This document shows, in pieces, positions 19,344-28,442 of a stretch of 64,000 nt of DNA. The first letter of the stretch is position 1. Each line of letters begins with the position of its first letter. The translations under genes were made by a program, and so were the position numbers. Under the pieces are notes generated by a model that was not told where the DNA came from, did not search any database, and saw nothing but the letters and a program-made list of their open reading frames with translations. Source of the DNA: JALSHZ01 sp964614535 (GTDB lineage Bacteria; Pseudomonadota; Gammaproteobacteria; UWMA-0217); contig CAZTOZ010000024.1 of the NCBI GenBank assembly GCA_964614535.1, positions 31,011 through 95,010 of the forward strand, written 5' to 3'.

Positions 19344-19706
19344 CTTTGCTGTAGGGGACCGCCGCAGGGTGGACTGCGCTGAACACAACGGTGGAAATCA
19401 GGTCAATGGTCATAACGCTTAGGGAACGATCCGCATGAAAACTCTCACACCGCCGCCGACGGCCCGAACATGGCTGCTGCCCACGGCCCGGGGCCACCGG
19501 ATGCCGGTGACCGAACCTGAGATGGATGGCCCACATCATGCCACAAGGCAAAAACCCACCCCATTAGTAACTTTTAATGGGGGAATTGGCTGGGCTTATA
19601 CGACTGGCCGGCCGTGGCCAACCGAACGCATCACAAAACCCGGCACCGGCCGGATGTGAGCACACCGACGGCAGCGACCGCCACATCCTAAAGGAGGGCG
19701 CGGCGA
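19344..19706 (-). other. hppA long leader / orn-hppA gap
   Basis: About 360 bases between the orn stop and the leader terminator, without a convincing gene. On the minus strand it contains a possible -10 (TATAAG, near 19600), an eight-pair hairpin CCCCATTA/TAATGGGG (19559-19582) followed by TGGGTTTTTG that may end the orn transcript, and GC-rich inverted sequence around 19480-19510. No riboswitch or RNA family that I recognise. Confidence 0.5.
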
Positions 19707-20267
19707 TCACGCTTGATCGGCGTCAAGCGCAATGAAGTGCCGGCGATAGTAGAGGAGCTCGTCGATCGAATCACGGATGTCCTGCAGCGCCAGATGTTGG
19801 GACTCCTTCTTGAAGCCATCGGCCACTTCCGGCTTCCAGCGCCGCGCCAGTTCCTTGAGCGTGCTGACGTCGAGATTGCGGTAGTGGAAGAAGGCCTCGA
19901 GCTGCGGCATGCAGCGCGCCAGAAAGCGCCGGTCCTGACAGATCGAGTTGCCACACATGGGCGACTTGCCGGGTGGCACCCACTGGCGGAGAAAGTCGAG
20001 GGTCCGTGCCTCCGCCTCGCGCTCGTCGATGCGGCTGCCGCGCACGCGGTCGATCAGCCCCGACTCACCGTGCTGCTTGCGATTCCACTCGTCCATCCCC
20101 GCCAGCAGTGCCTCGGACTGGCGGATGGCCAGCACCGGCCCCTCGGCGAGGATATTCAGATCCTTGTCGGTTACAATGGTGGCGATTTCGATGATCTGGT
20201 CGTTGACGGTGTCGAGTCCCGTCATCTCCAGGTCGATCCATATCAGATTCTGTTCGTCGATGGCCAT
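19707..20267 (-). CDS. orn: Oligoribonuclease
   Basis: 3'-5' exoribonuclease of the DEDDh family that degrades very short RNAs, including the c-di-GMP breakdown product pGpG. The 186-residue protein has LIWIDLEMTGLD (first acidic pair), GNSICQDRRFL and YRNLDVSTLKEL motifs, and a terminal HxxxxD-type region (HLALQDIRDSI). The ATG at 20265-20267 gives the normal MAIDEQNLIWIDLEMTG start; the longer open frame upstream is not family-like. Divergent from the M48 protease gene across a 234-base gap. Confidence 0.97.
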   Translation of the reverse strand: MAIDEQNLIWIDLEMTGLDTVNDQIIEIATIVTDKDLNILAEGPVLAIRQSEALLAGMDEWNRKQHGESGLIDRVRGSRIDEREAEARTLDFLRQWVPPGKSPMCGNSICQDRRFLARCMPQLEAFFHYRNLDVSTLKELARRWKPEVADGFKKESQHLALQDIRDSIDELLYYRRHFIALDADQA

Positions 20268-20501
20268 TGGCGGTTTCCATCCTGTTGAGCGGATCGTGAT
20301 TCTAGCCTGAATGCTCCATGAGAATGCAGTCACCACGCCTCCGCGCCGATCGGGCGCCATGACCATGAAAGCCATCACGACCACCACCCGGCACCACCAA
20401 GGCCGTTCCGAACATTGGCGACGATTCTTGTTCTATCTGAAAATCAATGGGTTGATTGCAATTTCTAGTGTGATATCTGAAATGTCGGGGTCGTCAGCCC
20501 G

Positions 20502-21776
20502 ATGACACCGAGCCTCCTCTTCGTCGCCCTGCTGGGGGCGACCACTGCACTGCGCCTCTGGCTGGGCCAGCGCCAGATCGATGCCGTACTGGCCCATCGT
20601 GACCACGTCCCCGCCGAATTTCGGCAAGCCGTCCCGCCAAAGGCCCACCGCAAAGCGGCCGACTACACCGTGGCCAAAATGCGCGTCACACGCTGGGAGA
20701 CCCTCTACGATGCCGTACTGATCCTCGGCTGGACGCTGGGTGGCGGCCTGCAGTGGCTGATCGACCTCGTGGCCCGGCTGCCGCTGTCGCCATTGAGCAG
20801 CGGCGTCGTACTGATCCTGCTGTTCGCCGCGCTCTCCGCCCTGCTCGACGCGCCATTCGTCCTCTACCGCCACTTCGTTGTCGAGGCGCGCTTCGGCTTC
20901 AACCGGATGACACTGCGCACCCTGCTGGCCGACACCATCAAGGGGGGCCTCGTCACCCTCGTCTTGGCCACCCCCCTGCTCTACCTGCTGCTGTGGCTGC
21001 CGACGGCGGCCGGCGAGGCGTGGTGGCTCTATGCCTGGGGCGCCTTCTTCGCCTTCGGCCTGTTCGTCGGCTGGGCCTGGCCAACGCTGATCGCACCGCT
21101 GTTCAACCGTTTCACCCCGCTCGACGATCCAACGCTCCGGCAGGCCATCGAATCACTGCTGGCGCGGTCCGGGTTCCATGCCAGCGGCATCTATGTAATG
21201 GATGGCTCGCGCCGTTCCAGCCACGGCAACGCCTATTTCACCGGATTCGGCCGCAACAAGCGCATCGTCTTCTACGACACACTGCTGGAACGTCTCGACA
21301 ACGACGAGGTACTGGCCGTGCTGGCGCACGAACTGGGACATTTCAGGCACCGCCACATCCTCAAGGGGTTGATGCTCAACGGGCTGACCTCACTGGCCGG
21401 CTTCGCCCTGCTGGCCTGGTGGCTGCCGCAACCCGCCTTCTACCACGCCCTCGGCGTATCCACCCCGGTCCCGGCGGCCGGCCTCATCCTCTTTTCCATC
21501 GTCGTGCCACTGCTGACCTTCTTCATCGCCCCCCTGCTGGCCTGGCTGTCGCGGCGCCACGAGTTCGAGGCCGACCGCTACGCCGCCCGCCAGACCGATG
21601 CCGACGCACTGGTCTCCGCCTTGGTCACGCTCTACCGCGACAACGCGAGCACCCTGACGCCGGACCGGCTCTACTCGCTGTTCTACGACACCCACCCCCC
21701 AGCGTCGATCCGGGTCGCGGCGCTGCGGCAGGCACCAAACGCCAACTCGCCCGCAACACCGGCGGCCATGCCATGA
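20502..21776 (+). CDS. M48-family membrane zinc metallopeptidase (Ste24-like)
   Basis: A 424-residue integral-membrane protease with the zinc site HELGH near residue 275 (VLAHELGHFRHRH) and a distal glutamate in HEFEADRYAARQ near residue 350. An N-terminal hydrophobic segment, then several further membrane helices, match the CAAX-protease Ste24 layout rather than short HtpX. The PPAxxR motif near the C-terminus (THPPASIRVAAL) is also typical. Probable role is membrane-protein quality control; substrates unknown. The stop overlaps the rsgA start as ATGA, so the two are translationally coupled, a pairing with orn nearby that recurs in gammaproteobacteria. Confidence 0.92.
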   Translation: MTPSLLFVALLGATTALRLWLGQRQIDAVLAHRDHVPAEFRQAVPPKAHRKAADYTVAKMRVTRWETLYDAVLILGWTLGGGLQWLIDLVARLPLSPLSSGVVLILLFAALSALLDAPFVLYRHFVVEARFGFNRMTLRTLLADTIKGGLVTLVLATPLLYLLLWLPTAAGEAWWLYAWGAFFAFGLFVGWAWPTLIAPLFNRFTPLDDPTLRQAIESLLARSGFHASGIYVMDGSRRSSHGNAYFTGFGRNKRIVFYDTLLERLDNDEVLAVLAHELGHFRHRHILKGLMLNGLTSLAGFALLAWWLPQPAFYHALGVSTPVPAAGLILFSIVVPLLTFFIAPLLAWLSRRHEFEADRYAARQTDADALVSALVTLYRDNASTLTPDRLYSLFYDTHPPASIRVAALRQAPNANSPATPAAMP

Positions 21777-22660
21777 GTCGGTCCCAGGGAAGAATCATCA
21801 GCCGTTTTGGCGCCCATGCCATGCTGGAACTCCCTTCGGGGGAGATCGTCCGCGCCACCAGCCGGCGCAAGCTCCAGGATCTGGTTTGTGGCGACGAGGT
21901 CGAATGGGAACGGCGTGACGCCGAATACGTCATCACCCGGATCCTGCCACGACGCAACAGCCTGACCCGCAGCTATTTCCGCGGCACCCCCCGCACCATC
22001 GCCGCCAATATCGACCAGATCGTCATCATCAGCGCACCGGAGCCGAAACCCGACTGGGCCATGGTGGATCATCTCTTCGTCACCGCGGCGGTCATGGCGG
22101 TCGAGGCGCTGCTTCTGCACCACAAGGCCGACCGCCCCTGCCCCGCCGGGATCATGCAGGTCTACGAAGACTACCGCGCCATCGGCCACACCGTGCTCGA
22201 CACCACGATCGAAGCGCCGGAGACACTGGCGCCGCTGCGGCAGCGGCTGCAAGGCAGAACCAGCATCCTCGTCGGACAGTCGGGCATGGGCAAATCGTCG
22301 TTGACCAACCGGCTGGTGCCGGAGGCCGACATCCTCACCCGGCGTCTCTCCGAAACCACCGGCTTCGGCCAGCACACCACCAGTAACGCCCGCCTATACC
22401 ACCTGCCCGATGGCGGCGACCTCATCGACTCGCCGGGGATCCGCGACTTCACCCCGCCACCGATTCCGCCGGCCGATGTGCAGAAAGGGTTTCGGGAGAT
22501 CGCCGCCGAGGCGGCGCACTGCCGTTTCCACAACTGTCTCCATCTGCGGGAGCCCGGTTGCGCCGTCAAACGCGCCGTCGAGGCGGGGCGGATACTGCAA
22601 CGCCGCTACGACGCCTACCGCCAGTTGTTGCACGAGATGGCATCGGCGCAACAGCCATAG
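21773..22660 (+). CDS. rsgA: Ribosome-assembly GTPase RsgA
   Basis: Circularly permuted GTPase that checks late 30S maturation. The 295 residues comprise an N-terminal OB-fold (about 1-70), GTPase domain and C-terminal zinc finger. The G1 loop GQSGMGKSS (near 168) and G3 DSPGIRDF (near 222) are intact; zinc ligands appear in HCRFHNCLHLREPGCAV. The G4 guanine-specificity motif, normally NKxD, reads HKAD here (in LLLHHKADR near residue 118). His for Asn is unusual and could alter nucleotide affinity. Start ATG overlaps the protease stop. Confidence 0.93.
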   Translation: MSRSQGRIISRFGAHAMLELPSGEIVRATSRRKLQDLVCGDEVEWERRDAEYVITRILPRRNSLTRSYFRGTPRTIAANIDQIVIISAPEPKPDWAMVDHLFVTAAVMAVEALLLHHKADRPCPAGIMQVYEDYRAIGHTVLDTTIEAPETLAPLRQRLQGRTSILVGQSGMGKSSLTNRLVPEADILTRRLSETTGFGQHTTSNARLYHLPDGGDLIDSPGIRDFTPPPIPPADVQKGFREIAAEAAHCRFHNCLHLREPGCAVKRAVEAGRILQRRYDAYRQLLHEMASAQQP

Positions 22661-22675
22661 CGGCCTGCCCGACGC

Positions 22676-23767
22676 TCACGCCGCCGACAGCGGCTCGTCG
22701 TCGTCACCGAGAAACGGATCGTCGCTCTTGGGCCAGGCGTTGATGACGGCCTGCACCAGCGTCGCCAGCGGGATGGCGAAAAAGACACCCCACAGCCCCC
22801 ACAGACCACCGAACAACAGGACGGCGGCGATGATGGCGATGGGATGGAGGTTGACGACCTCGGAGAAGAGCAATGGCACCAGCACGTTGCCGTCGAGGAA
22901 CTGGATGATGCCGTAGGCCAGCAGCACCCAGCCGAACGATGGACTGATGCCCCACTGAAAATAGGCGATCATCGCGATCGGCACGGTGACGACGGCGGCG
23001 CCGACGTAGGGGACGATCACCGAGATGCCGACGATGAAGCTCAGCAGTAGCGCGTAGTTGAGGCCGAAAAAGAGAAAGGTGATATAGGTGACCACCCAGA
23101 CGATGACGATCTCCAGCAGCTTGCCACGGGCGTAGCTGGCGATCTTGCCGTTCATCTCCTGCCACACCTGGAGCGCGAGGCGCCGGTCGTGCGGCAGAAA
23201 GCCGGTGATCCAGTGAAGCAGCTTGTGCTTGTCCTTGAGCAGAAAGAAGATCAGCACCGGCACCAACACCATGTAGACCAGCACGGTGATGAGGTTGATG
23301 ACCGAGGCCACCGACACCGACAGCACCGTCTGCCCCACCTTCGCCAGCTCGGAGCGGATCTCGCCGATGATCGTCACCACGTCCTCTTCGGTGATGACGC
23401 TGGGGTAGCGCTCGGGCAACTGCATCAACAGCTGTTGCCCCTTGTTGGCCATCGTCGGCACCTCGGAGAAGAACTGCGTCGCCTGCTTGAACAGCAGCGG
23501 CACCAGCCAGATGACGATCGCCAGCGTGACGCTGACGAAGGCGAGAAAGACCAGCGTGGCGCCCAGCCAGCGGGGGATGCCCCGGTTCTCGGCCCAGGTG
23601 ACGGCGCCATCGAGCAGGTAGGCGATGACGATCGCCGCCAGCAACGGGGCGAGAATCTCGCCGGCAAGAAAGATGACCGCAAAGCCACTCAGCAGCAACA
23701 CGGCCAGCAGCGCCACCTGCGGATCGGAAAAATGGCGGTGATACCACGCCTGGAGGAAACTGATCAT
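22676..23767 (-). CDS. AI-2E-family (PerM-like) membrane permease
   Basis: A 363-residue protein with about eight membrane segments and the family-typical central region (SVASVINLITVLVYMVLVPVLIFFLLKDK near residue 160). Family members include TqsA (AI-2 export), PerM and sodium/proton antiporters, so the substrate cannot be named. An acidic tail, SDDPFLGDDDEPLSAA, ends the protein. It is the third gene of lysR-orf115-permease, starting seven bases after orf115, and faces rsgA convergently with a 15-base gap. Confidence 0.88.
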   Translation of the reverse strand: MISFLQAWYHRHFSDPQVALLAVLLLSGFAVIFLAGEILAPLLAAIVIAYLLDGAVTWAENRGIPRWLGATLVFLAFVSVTLAIVIWLVPLLFKQATQFFSEVPTMANKGQQLLMQLPERYPSVITEEDVVTIIGEIRSELAKVGQTVLSVSVASVINLITVLVYMVLVPVLIFFLLKDKHKLLHWITGFLPHDRRLALQVWQEMNGKIASYARGKLLEIVIVWVVTYITFLFFGLNYALLLSFIVGISVIVPYVGAAVVTVPIAMIAYFQWGISPSFGWVLLAYGIIQFLDGNVLVPLLFSEVVNLHPIAIIAAVLLFGGLWGLWGVFFAIPLATLVQAVINAWPKSDDPFLGDDDEPLSAA

Positions 23768-23774
23768 CGGTTGT

Positions 23775-24122
23775 CTATGGTGCTTCCTTCAGCTTCTGAT
23801 ACTCGCGTTCGAACAGCGCTTCGAGATCATCGATCACCTCGGCGGCCGCCCGCCCCTGCATCACGTGTTCCGCCATCAGCGCCGAGGTCTTGTGCAGAAT
23901 CCGGCCGCGATCGACCATCGAATAGCTGGCCGACAACCGCTTGATCGCCTTGACCACGCTTTCGTTCTCTGGGCGCGGTACCCGTTCCGGCTCCGGGATC
24001 GCCTCGGCTTCCTCGACCCCGTGACGCGCCAGCAGAAACGTCGCGTAGTCGAGCAGCGACCGCCGCCCCTCCTCGTTCAAGCGGGCAAAGATCCGCCCCA
24101 GCTCATCGCGCTGCGAGGCCAT
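23775..24122 (-). CDS. Conserved-looking hypothetical protein (115 aa)
   Basis: Not recognised. A soluble, helix-rich, charged protein with no signal peptide, membrane segment or cysteine. Residues 9-40 (RIFARLNEEGRRSLLDYATF) look like a short helical module also seen in small proteins of unknown function. Its start overlaps the lysR stop by one base (TGATG) and its stop is seven bases before the permease, so it is translationally coupled and likely functions with them. Confidence 0.75.
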   Translation of the reverse strand: MASQRDELGRIFARLNEEGRRSLLDYATFLLARHGVEEAEAIPEPERVPRPENESVVKAIKRLSASYSMVDRGRILHKTSALMAEHVMQGRAAAEVIDDLEALFEREYQKLKEAP

Positions 24123-25039
24123 CAGGACTCCCCGCTGCCGTGGCGGTTCCGCTTGCAGTATTCATGGGCGAAGTCCAGCAGCTTCTCGGTCGCCGCCTGA
24201 CGGAACTTCTGCCGCTGCCGGACGAACGAAAACGGCCGCTCCAGCGGCGGATCGAGCGGAATCGCCACCAGCGTGCCCAGCGCCAGCTCCTTGGCGATCG
24301 TCACCTTCGACAGGATCGCGATTCCCATGCCGGCCTCCACCGCCCCCTTGATCGACTCCGGGCTCCCCAGCTCCATGCAGACATTGAGGCACTCCGAATC
24401 GATCTTGTGCTGCTGCATGTAGTCCTTGATGACATCGCGGGTGCCGGAGCCCTCCTCGCGGCAGATGTAGGGATGCTCCACCAACTGGGCCGCACTGATG
24501 CTCTTGAACTTGGCCACCTCGTGCTCGGGATGGGCCACGACCACCAGCGCATCCACGTCGCAGACATCGACCAGCAGATGCTTGTTGGTGACCGGTGCCT
24601 CGACCACGGCCAGATCGATGACATTGTCCTCGACCATCGCCACGACACGCTCGGTATTGGACACCTTGAGGCTCAGGCGGATATCGGGAAAGACCGTTTT
24701 GAACTTGCCCAGCAGCGCCGGCAGCATGTACTCGGCCACCGTGGTACTGGCGCCGATGGTGAGCATGCCGCTGACCTCGCCGGTGATCTCGCGGACGCTG
24801 TTCTCCATCTCCTCGTACTGCTCGAAGATCCGTTTGGCGTAGACGAAGACCGTCTCACCGGCGCGGGTCAACGTGACCCGGTTGTGGGTGCGGTCGAACA
24901 GTCGGGTGTTGAAGTGTTCCTCCAGCTGGCGCACCTGGAAGGTCACCGCCGGCTGGGTCATGTGCAGCACCTCCGCCGCCTTGGTGAAGCTCAGCAACTT
25001 GGCAACGGTATGAAAAACCTGAAGTCTTCTGTCGGCCAT
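24122..25039 (-). CDS. LysR-family transcriptional regulator
   Basis: A 305-residue LysR regulator. The winged helix-turn-helix occupies residues 4-63 (LQVFHTVAKLLSFTKAAEVL, then MTQPAVTFQVRQLEEHF). A substrate-binding domain of the CysB/CbbR-like type follows from about 90 to 295, including GASTTVAEYMLPALL. The effector is not readable. Unusually for LysR genes it is first in a co-directional operon rather than divergent from its neighbour, so its targets may be this operon, autoregulation, or genes outside the window. An AT-rich promoter region (TATAAA, TATATAAA) lies at 25090-25135. Confidence 0.93.
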   Translation of the reverse strand: MADRRLQVFHTVAKLLSFTKAAEVLHMTQPAVTFQVRQLEEHFNTRLFDRTHNRVTLTRAGETVFVYAKRIFEQYEEMENSVREITGEVSGMLTIGASTTVAEYMLPALLGKFKTVFPDIRLSLKVSNTERVVAMVEDNVIDLAVVEAPVTNKHLLVDVCDVDALVVVAHPEHEVAKFKSISAAQLVEHPYICREEGSGTRDVIKDYMQQHKIDSECLNVCMELGSPESIKGAVEAGMGIAILSKVTIAKELALGTLVAIPLDPPLERPFSFVRQRQKFRQAATEKLLDFAHEYCKRNRHGSGES

Positions 25040-25157
25040 GTCGGTTCCCCTGTCCCTCGTCCGGCCCGGCTCCGTATCGACCAGGCAACCAAGCGTATAA
25101 AAACGATTTATTGTAGTAGAGAATCCACTTTATATAAACCGTTGCGGGCAGCGGAAA

Positions 25158-25189
25158 CGACGGGGGCCGGCAAGTACCGGCCCCCGTCG
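25158..25189 (-). terminator. Hairpin after RND permease
   Basis: A 13-base-pair GC-rich perfect inverted repeat (arms 25158-25170 and 25177-25189, loop of six) 41 bases past the RND permease stop. Only three Ts follow on the minus strand, so it is a weak or bidirectional terminator candidate, also upstream of the lysR leader. Confidence 0.55.
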
Positions 25190-25229
25190 TCGGACGACAC
25201 ACTCATTGCCAACGGCGCCGACCGGCCAC

Positions 25230-28200
25230 TCACTCCCTGCCCAGGATCACCCGGTCCACCCGTTTGTAGACATAGGCGTAGTAGAGCACCGGAATGACCA
25301 CCAGCGTCAATAGCGTCGAGACCAGCAGGCCGAAGATCAGCGCAATGGCCAGACCACTGAAGATCGGGTCGTTGAGGATGAACGTGGCGCCGATCATCGC
25401 CGCCAGTCCGGTCAGCACGATGGGCTTGGCGCGCACCGCACCGGCCTTGACGACCGCCTCCTGCAGATCCATCCCCGCGCGCACCTGATCGTTGACGAAG
25501 TCCACCAGCAGGATGGAGTTGCGCACGATGATCCCGGCCAGCGCGATCATGCCGATCATCGAAGTGGCGGTGAACTTGGCGCCAAGCAACGCGTGGCCGG
25601 GCATGACGCCAATGATCGTCAGCGGGATCGGCGCCATGATGACCAGCGGCACCGCGTAGGAGCGGAACTGGGCAACCACGAGCAGGTAGATCATCACCAT
25701 GCCGAAGGCGTAGGCGATGCCCATATCACGGAAGGTCTCATAGGTGACCGTCCACTCGCCATCCCATTTGATGCTGTAGCTGTAGGGGTTGGCCGGCGGA
25801 TTGATGAAGTACTGCTCGATGATGCCTTCCCCGGCCAGCTCGGTCTCGTCGAGCGCGAACGAGATCTCGAACATGCCGTAGAGCGGGCTGTCCAGCTCAC
25901 CCACCATGTCCCCCATCAGATAGACCACCGGCAGCAGATCCTTGTGATGGATCGCGTGCTCACGGGTGGTCTCCTCGATGCTGACGATCTCCGACATCGG
26001 CACCAGCTGCCCCGACTTGCTGCGGATGCGCAGATCGAGCAGCGATTCGATGTCAGCCTTGTCGGCCTCGGAGAACTCCAACTTCACCGGAATGGCGTAT
26101 TTGACGTTGGCGCCATGCAGATAGGTGGGCGCGCTGCCACCGAGCACGGTATTGACCGCCCTCGACACCTGCTGCTGGTTGAGGCCGAGAATGGCCGCCT
26201 TCTCGCGATCCACATGCAGCACATAGCGCTTCTGCGGATACTCCACACTGTCGTCGATGTCGACGATGTCCGGTGTCCGCGCGAACACTTCGGCCAGCGC
26301 CTTCGAGACCTTGATCTGCCCCTCGTAGTCGAGACCGTAGATCTCGGCGACGATCGGCGCCATCACCGGCGGCCCGGGTGGTACCTCCGCCAGCTTGACG
26401 GTGGCGTCGTGCTTCTTCGCGATCGCCTGCAGCGGCTCCCGCACCGACAGCGCGATGTCGTGACTCTTGCGGTCGCGGTGATGCTTGTCCACCAGATTGA
26501 CCTGGATATCCCCGAGATACGACCCCTTGCGGAGATAGTACTGCCGCACCAGGCCGTTGAAGTTGATCGGTCCCGAGGTGCCGGCATAGACCTGCAGGTT
26601 CTCCACCTCGGGCACGGTCTCCAGGTAGGCGGCCAACTCGTCGAGCACCCGTTTGGTCTGCTCCAGCGTGGTGCCTTCCGGCATGTTGACGACGACCTGG
26701 AACTCCGACTTGTTGTCGAATGGCAGCATCTTCAGCACCACCACCTTGAACACCGCCAGCGACACCGACAACGCGATCAGAATCATGATGACGGCGAACA
26801 GGCTGCGGCGCTTGCCCTTGCCCTCGTCCCCGTTGAGAAAGGTGCCGACCCCCCTGTCGAACAGCCTGTTCAGCCACGCCGGGGTCGCCTCGCCGTGATG
26901 GCTGCTGAAATCCACCTTGCGCAGCACCTTGTAGGTGAGCCACGGTGTCACTACATAGGCCACCACCAGCGAGATCAGCATGCCCATGCTGGCGTTGATC
27001 GGGATCGGGCTCATGTACGGCCCCATCAGGCCGGTGACGAAGGCCATCGGCATCAGCGCCGCGATGACGGTGAAGGTGGCCAGAATGGTCGGGCCGCCCA
27101 CCTCGTCCACGGCAGCCGGGATCACCTCGAGAATCTTCTTGCCGCCCATGCTGAGATGGCGATGGATGTTTTCCACCACGACGATGGCATCGTCGACCAG
27201 AATCCCGATCGAGAAGATCAGCGCAAACAGCGACACCCGGTTGAGGGTGAAGCCGTAGGCCCAGGAGGCGAACAGCGTGATCATCAGCGTGATGATCACG
27301 GCCACGCCGACGATGCCCGCCTCGCGCCAGCCCATGGTCAGCCAGACCAGCAACACCACCGAGGCGGTGGCGAACAACAGCTTGTGGATCAGTTTGTCGG
27401 CCTTGTCCTTGGCGGTCTGGCCATAGTTACGGGTGATTTCCACATGGACGCCTTCGGGGATGAAAATCCCTTCGAGCTGCTGGAAACGCTCGATCACCTT
27501 CTCGGCGATGTCGACAGCGTTCTTGCCCGGCTGCTTGGCCACCGCGATCGTGACCGCCGGGGTGTTGCTGACGACCCCCTTCTCGGTATAGGCAACGTAC
27601 TGGCTCGGCTGATCGGGGCCACGGCTGACCTCGGCCACCTCCTCCAGATAGACCGGCTTGCCGTTGAAGACGCCGACGACCAGACTGGCCACCTCCTCCA
27701 CCGAGGCGAGGAAGGTACCGGCCTGCACCTGGATCTCCTCGTTGCCGGTGACCACGTTGACCGCATCCCGGGAGCTGTTGGCCGCCCGCAGCGAAGCGGC
27801 GATGTCGTCGATCGACAACCCGTAACCGGCCAGCCTCTGCGGATCGAGCCGCACCGACACCACCTGCGGCGCACCACCGATGGTGTAGATCTGCCGCGTG
27901 CCGGGAACACGCTTGAGCTCGGTCTCGAGGGCGTGGGCCACCTGCAGCAGATCATAGGCGCTGCGGTTCTGGTCGTCGGTCCACAACGTCGCCGTCACGA
28001 TGGGCACGTCGTCGATGCCCTTCGGCTTGATGATCGGCTGCAACACCCCGAGCCCGGGCGGCAGCCAGTCCATATTGGAGGCGATCTTGTTGTAGAGCCG
28101 CACCAGCGCATCGGTGCGATCCTCACCCACCTTGAACTGGACCGTCAGAATCGCCCGCCCGGGATAGGACGACGAATAGACGTGCTTGATGCCGGAGATC

Positions 28201-28442
28201 TCCGACAGCACTTGCTCGGCCGGCCCGGCCACCAGATGCTCCACCTCCGATGCGGTGGCGCCCGGGAACGGAATCAGCACATTGGCAAAGGTGACGTTGA
28301 TCTGCGGCTCCTCCTCGCGTGGCGTGACCATCACCGCGAACAGCCCCAGCAACAGCCCCACCAGCGCCAGCAGCGGCGTGATGGCGTTGTTCTGGAACTT
28401 TGCTGCGATGCGGCCGGAGATACCCATCGCTGAATCACTCAT
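25230..28442 (-). CDS. RND-family efflux permease (AcrB/HAE1-like)
   Basis: Inner-membrane proton-driven exporter, 1070 residues, with twelve membrane segments in the 1+5+1+5 arrangement and two large periplasmic loops. The proton-relay aspartates are present in FSIGILVDDAIVVVENIHRH near residue 415. Substrate class is uncertain: HAE1-type drug or organic-molecule pumps are the nearest, and the heavy-metal DFG/NGG-type signatures are not evident. The start overlaps the adaptor gene stop by eight bases. No outer-membrane TolC-type partner is in the window. Confidence 0.93.
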   Translation of the reverse strand: MSDSAMGISGRIAAKFQNNAITPLLALVGLLLGLFAVMVTPREEEPQINVTFANVLIPFPGATASEVEHLVAGPAEQVLSEISGIKHVYSSSYPGRAILTVQFKVGEDRTDALVRLYNKIASNMDWLPPGLGVLQPIIKPKGIDDVPIVTATLWTDDQNRSAYDLLQVAHALETELKRVPGTRQIYTIGGAPQVVSVRLDPQRLAGYGLSIDDIAASLRAANSSRDAVNVVTGNEEIQVQAGTFLASVEEVASLVVGVFNGKPVYLEEVAEVSRGPDQPSQYVAYTEKGVVSNTPAVTIAVAKQPGKNAVDIAEKVIERFQQLEGIFIPEGVHVEITRNYGQTAKDKADKLIHKLLFATASVVLLVWLTMGWREAGIVGVAVIITLMITLFASWAYGFTLNRVSLFALIFSIGILVDDAIVVVENIHRHLSMGGKKILEVIPAAVDEVGGPTILATFTVIAALMPMAFVTGLMGPYMSPIPINASMGMLISLVVAYVVTPWLTYKVLRKVDFSSHHGEATPAWLNRLFDRGVGTFLNGDEGKGKRRSLFAVIMILIALSVSLAVFKVVVLKMLPFDNKSEFQVVVNMPEGTTLEQTKRVLDELAAYLETVPEVENLQVYAGTSGPINFNGLVRQYYLRKGSYLGDIQVNLVDKHHRDRKSHDIALSVREPLQAIAKKHDATVKLAEVPPGPPVMAPIVAEIYGLDYEGQIKVSKALAEVFARTPDIVDIDDSVEYPQKRYVLHVDREKAAILGLNQQQVSRAVNTVLGGSAPTYLHGANVKYAIPVKLEFSEADKADIESLLDLRIRSKSGQLVPMSEIVSIEETTREHAIHHKDLLPVVYLMGDMVGELDSPLYGMFEISFALDETELAGEGIIEQYFINPPANPYSYSIKWDGEWTVTYETFRDMGIAYAFGMVMIYLLVVAQFRSYAVPLVIMAPIPLTIIGVMPGHALLGAKFTATSMIGMIALAGIIVRNSILLVDFVNDQVRAGMDLQEAVVKAGAVRAKPIVLTGLAAMIGATFILNDPIFSGLAIALIFGLLVSTLLTLVVIPVLYYAYVYKRVDRVILGRE

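Noticed and set aside
19325..19375. Resemblance of CCTGCGGCGG in the hppA leader to the 3' part of 6S RNA
   Set aside because: The matching 5' arm and the bulged open-complex-like structure are absent; similarity is ten bases only.
19288..19551. 87-codon open frame on the minus strand in the hppA leader
   Set aside because: No ribosome-binding site, composition unlike a protein, and its end lies across the terminator hairpin and T-runs.
20442..20457. AATCAA-TGGG-TTGATT, looking like an Fnr/Dnr box before the M48 protease gene
   Set aside because: The half-sites are inverted relative to the Fnr consensus (ATCAA first, TTGAT second), and no -10 at the proper distance was found.
25593..28433. 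946-codon open frame on the plus strand opposite the RND permease
   Set aside because: Anti-sense shadow of a GC-rich gene; its His/Asp/Arg-rich translation is typical of reversed high-GC coding sequence.
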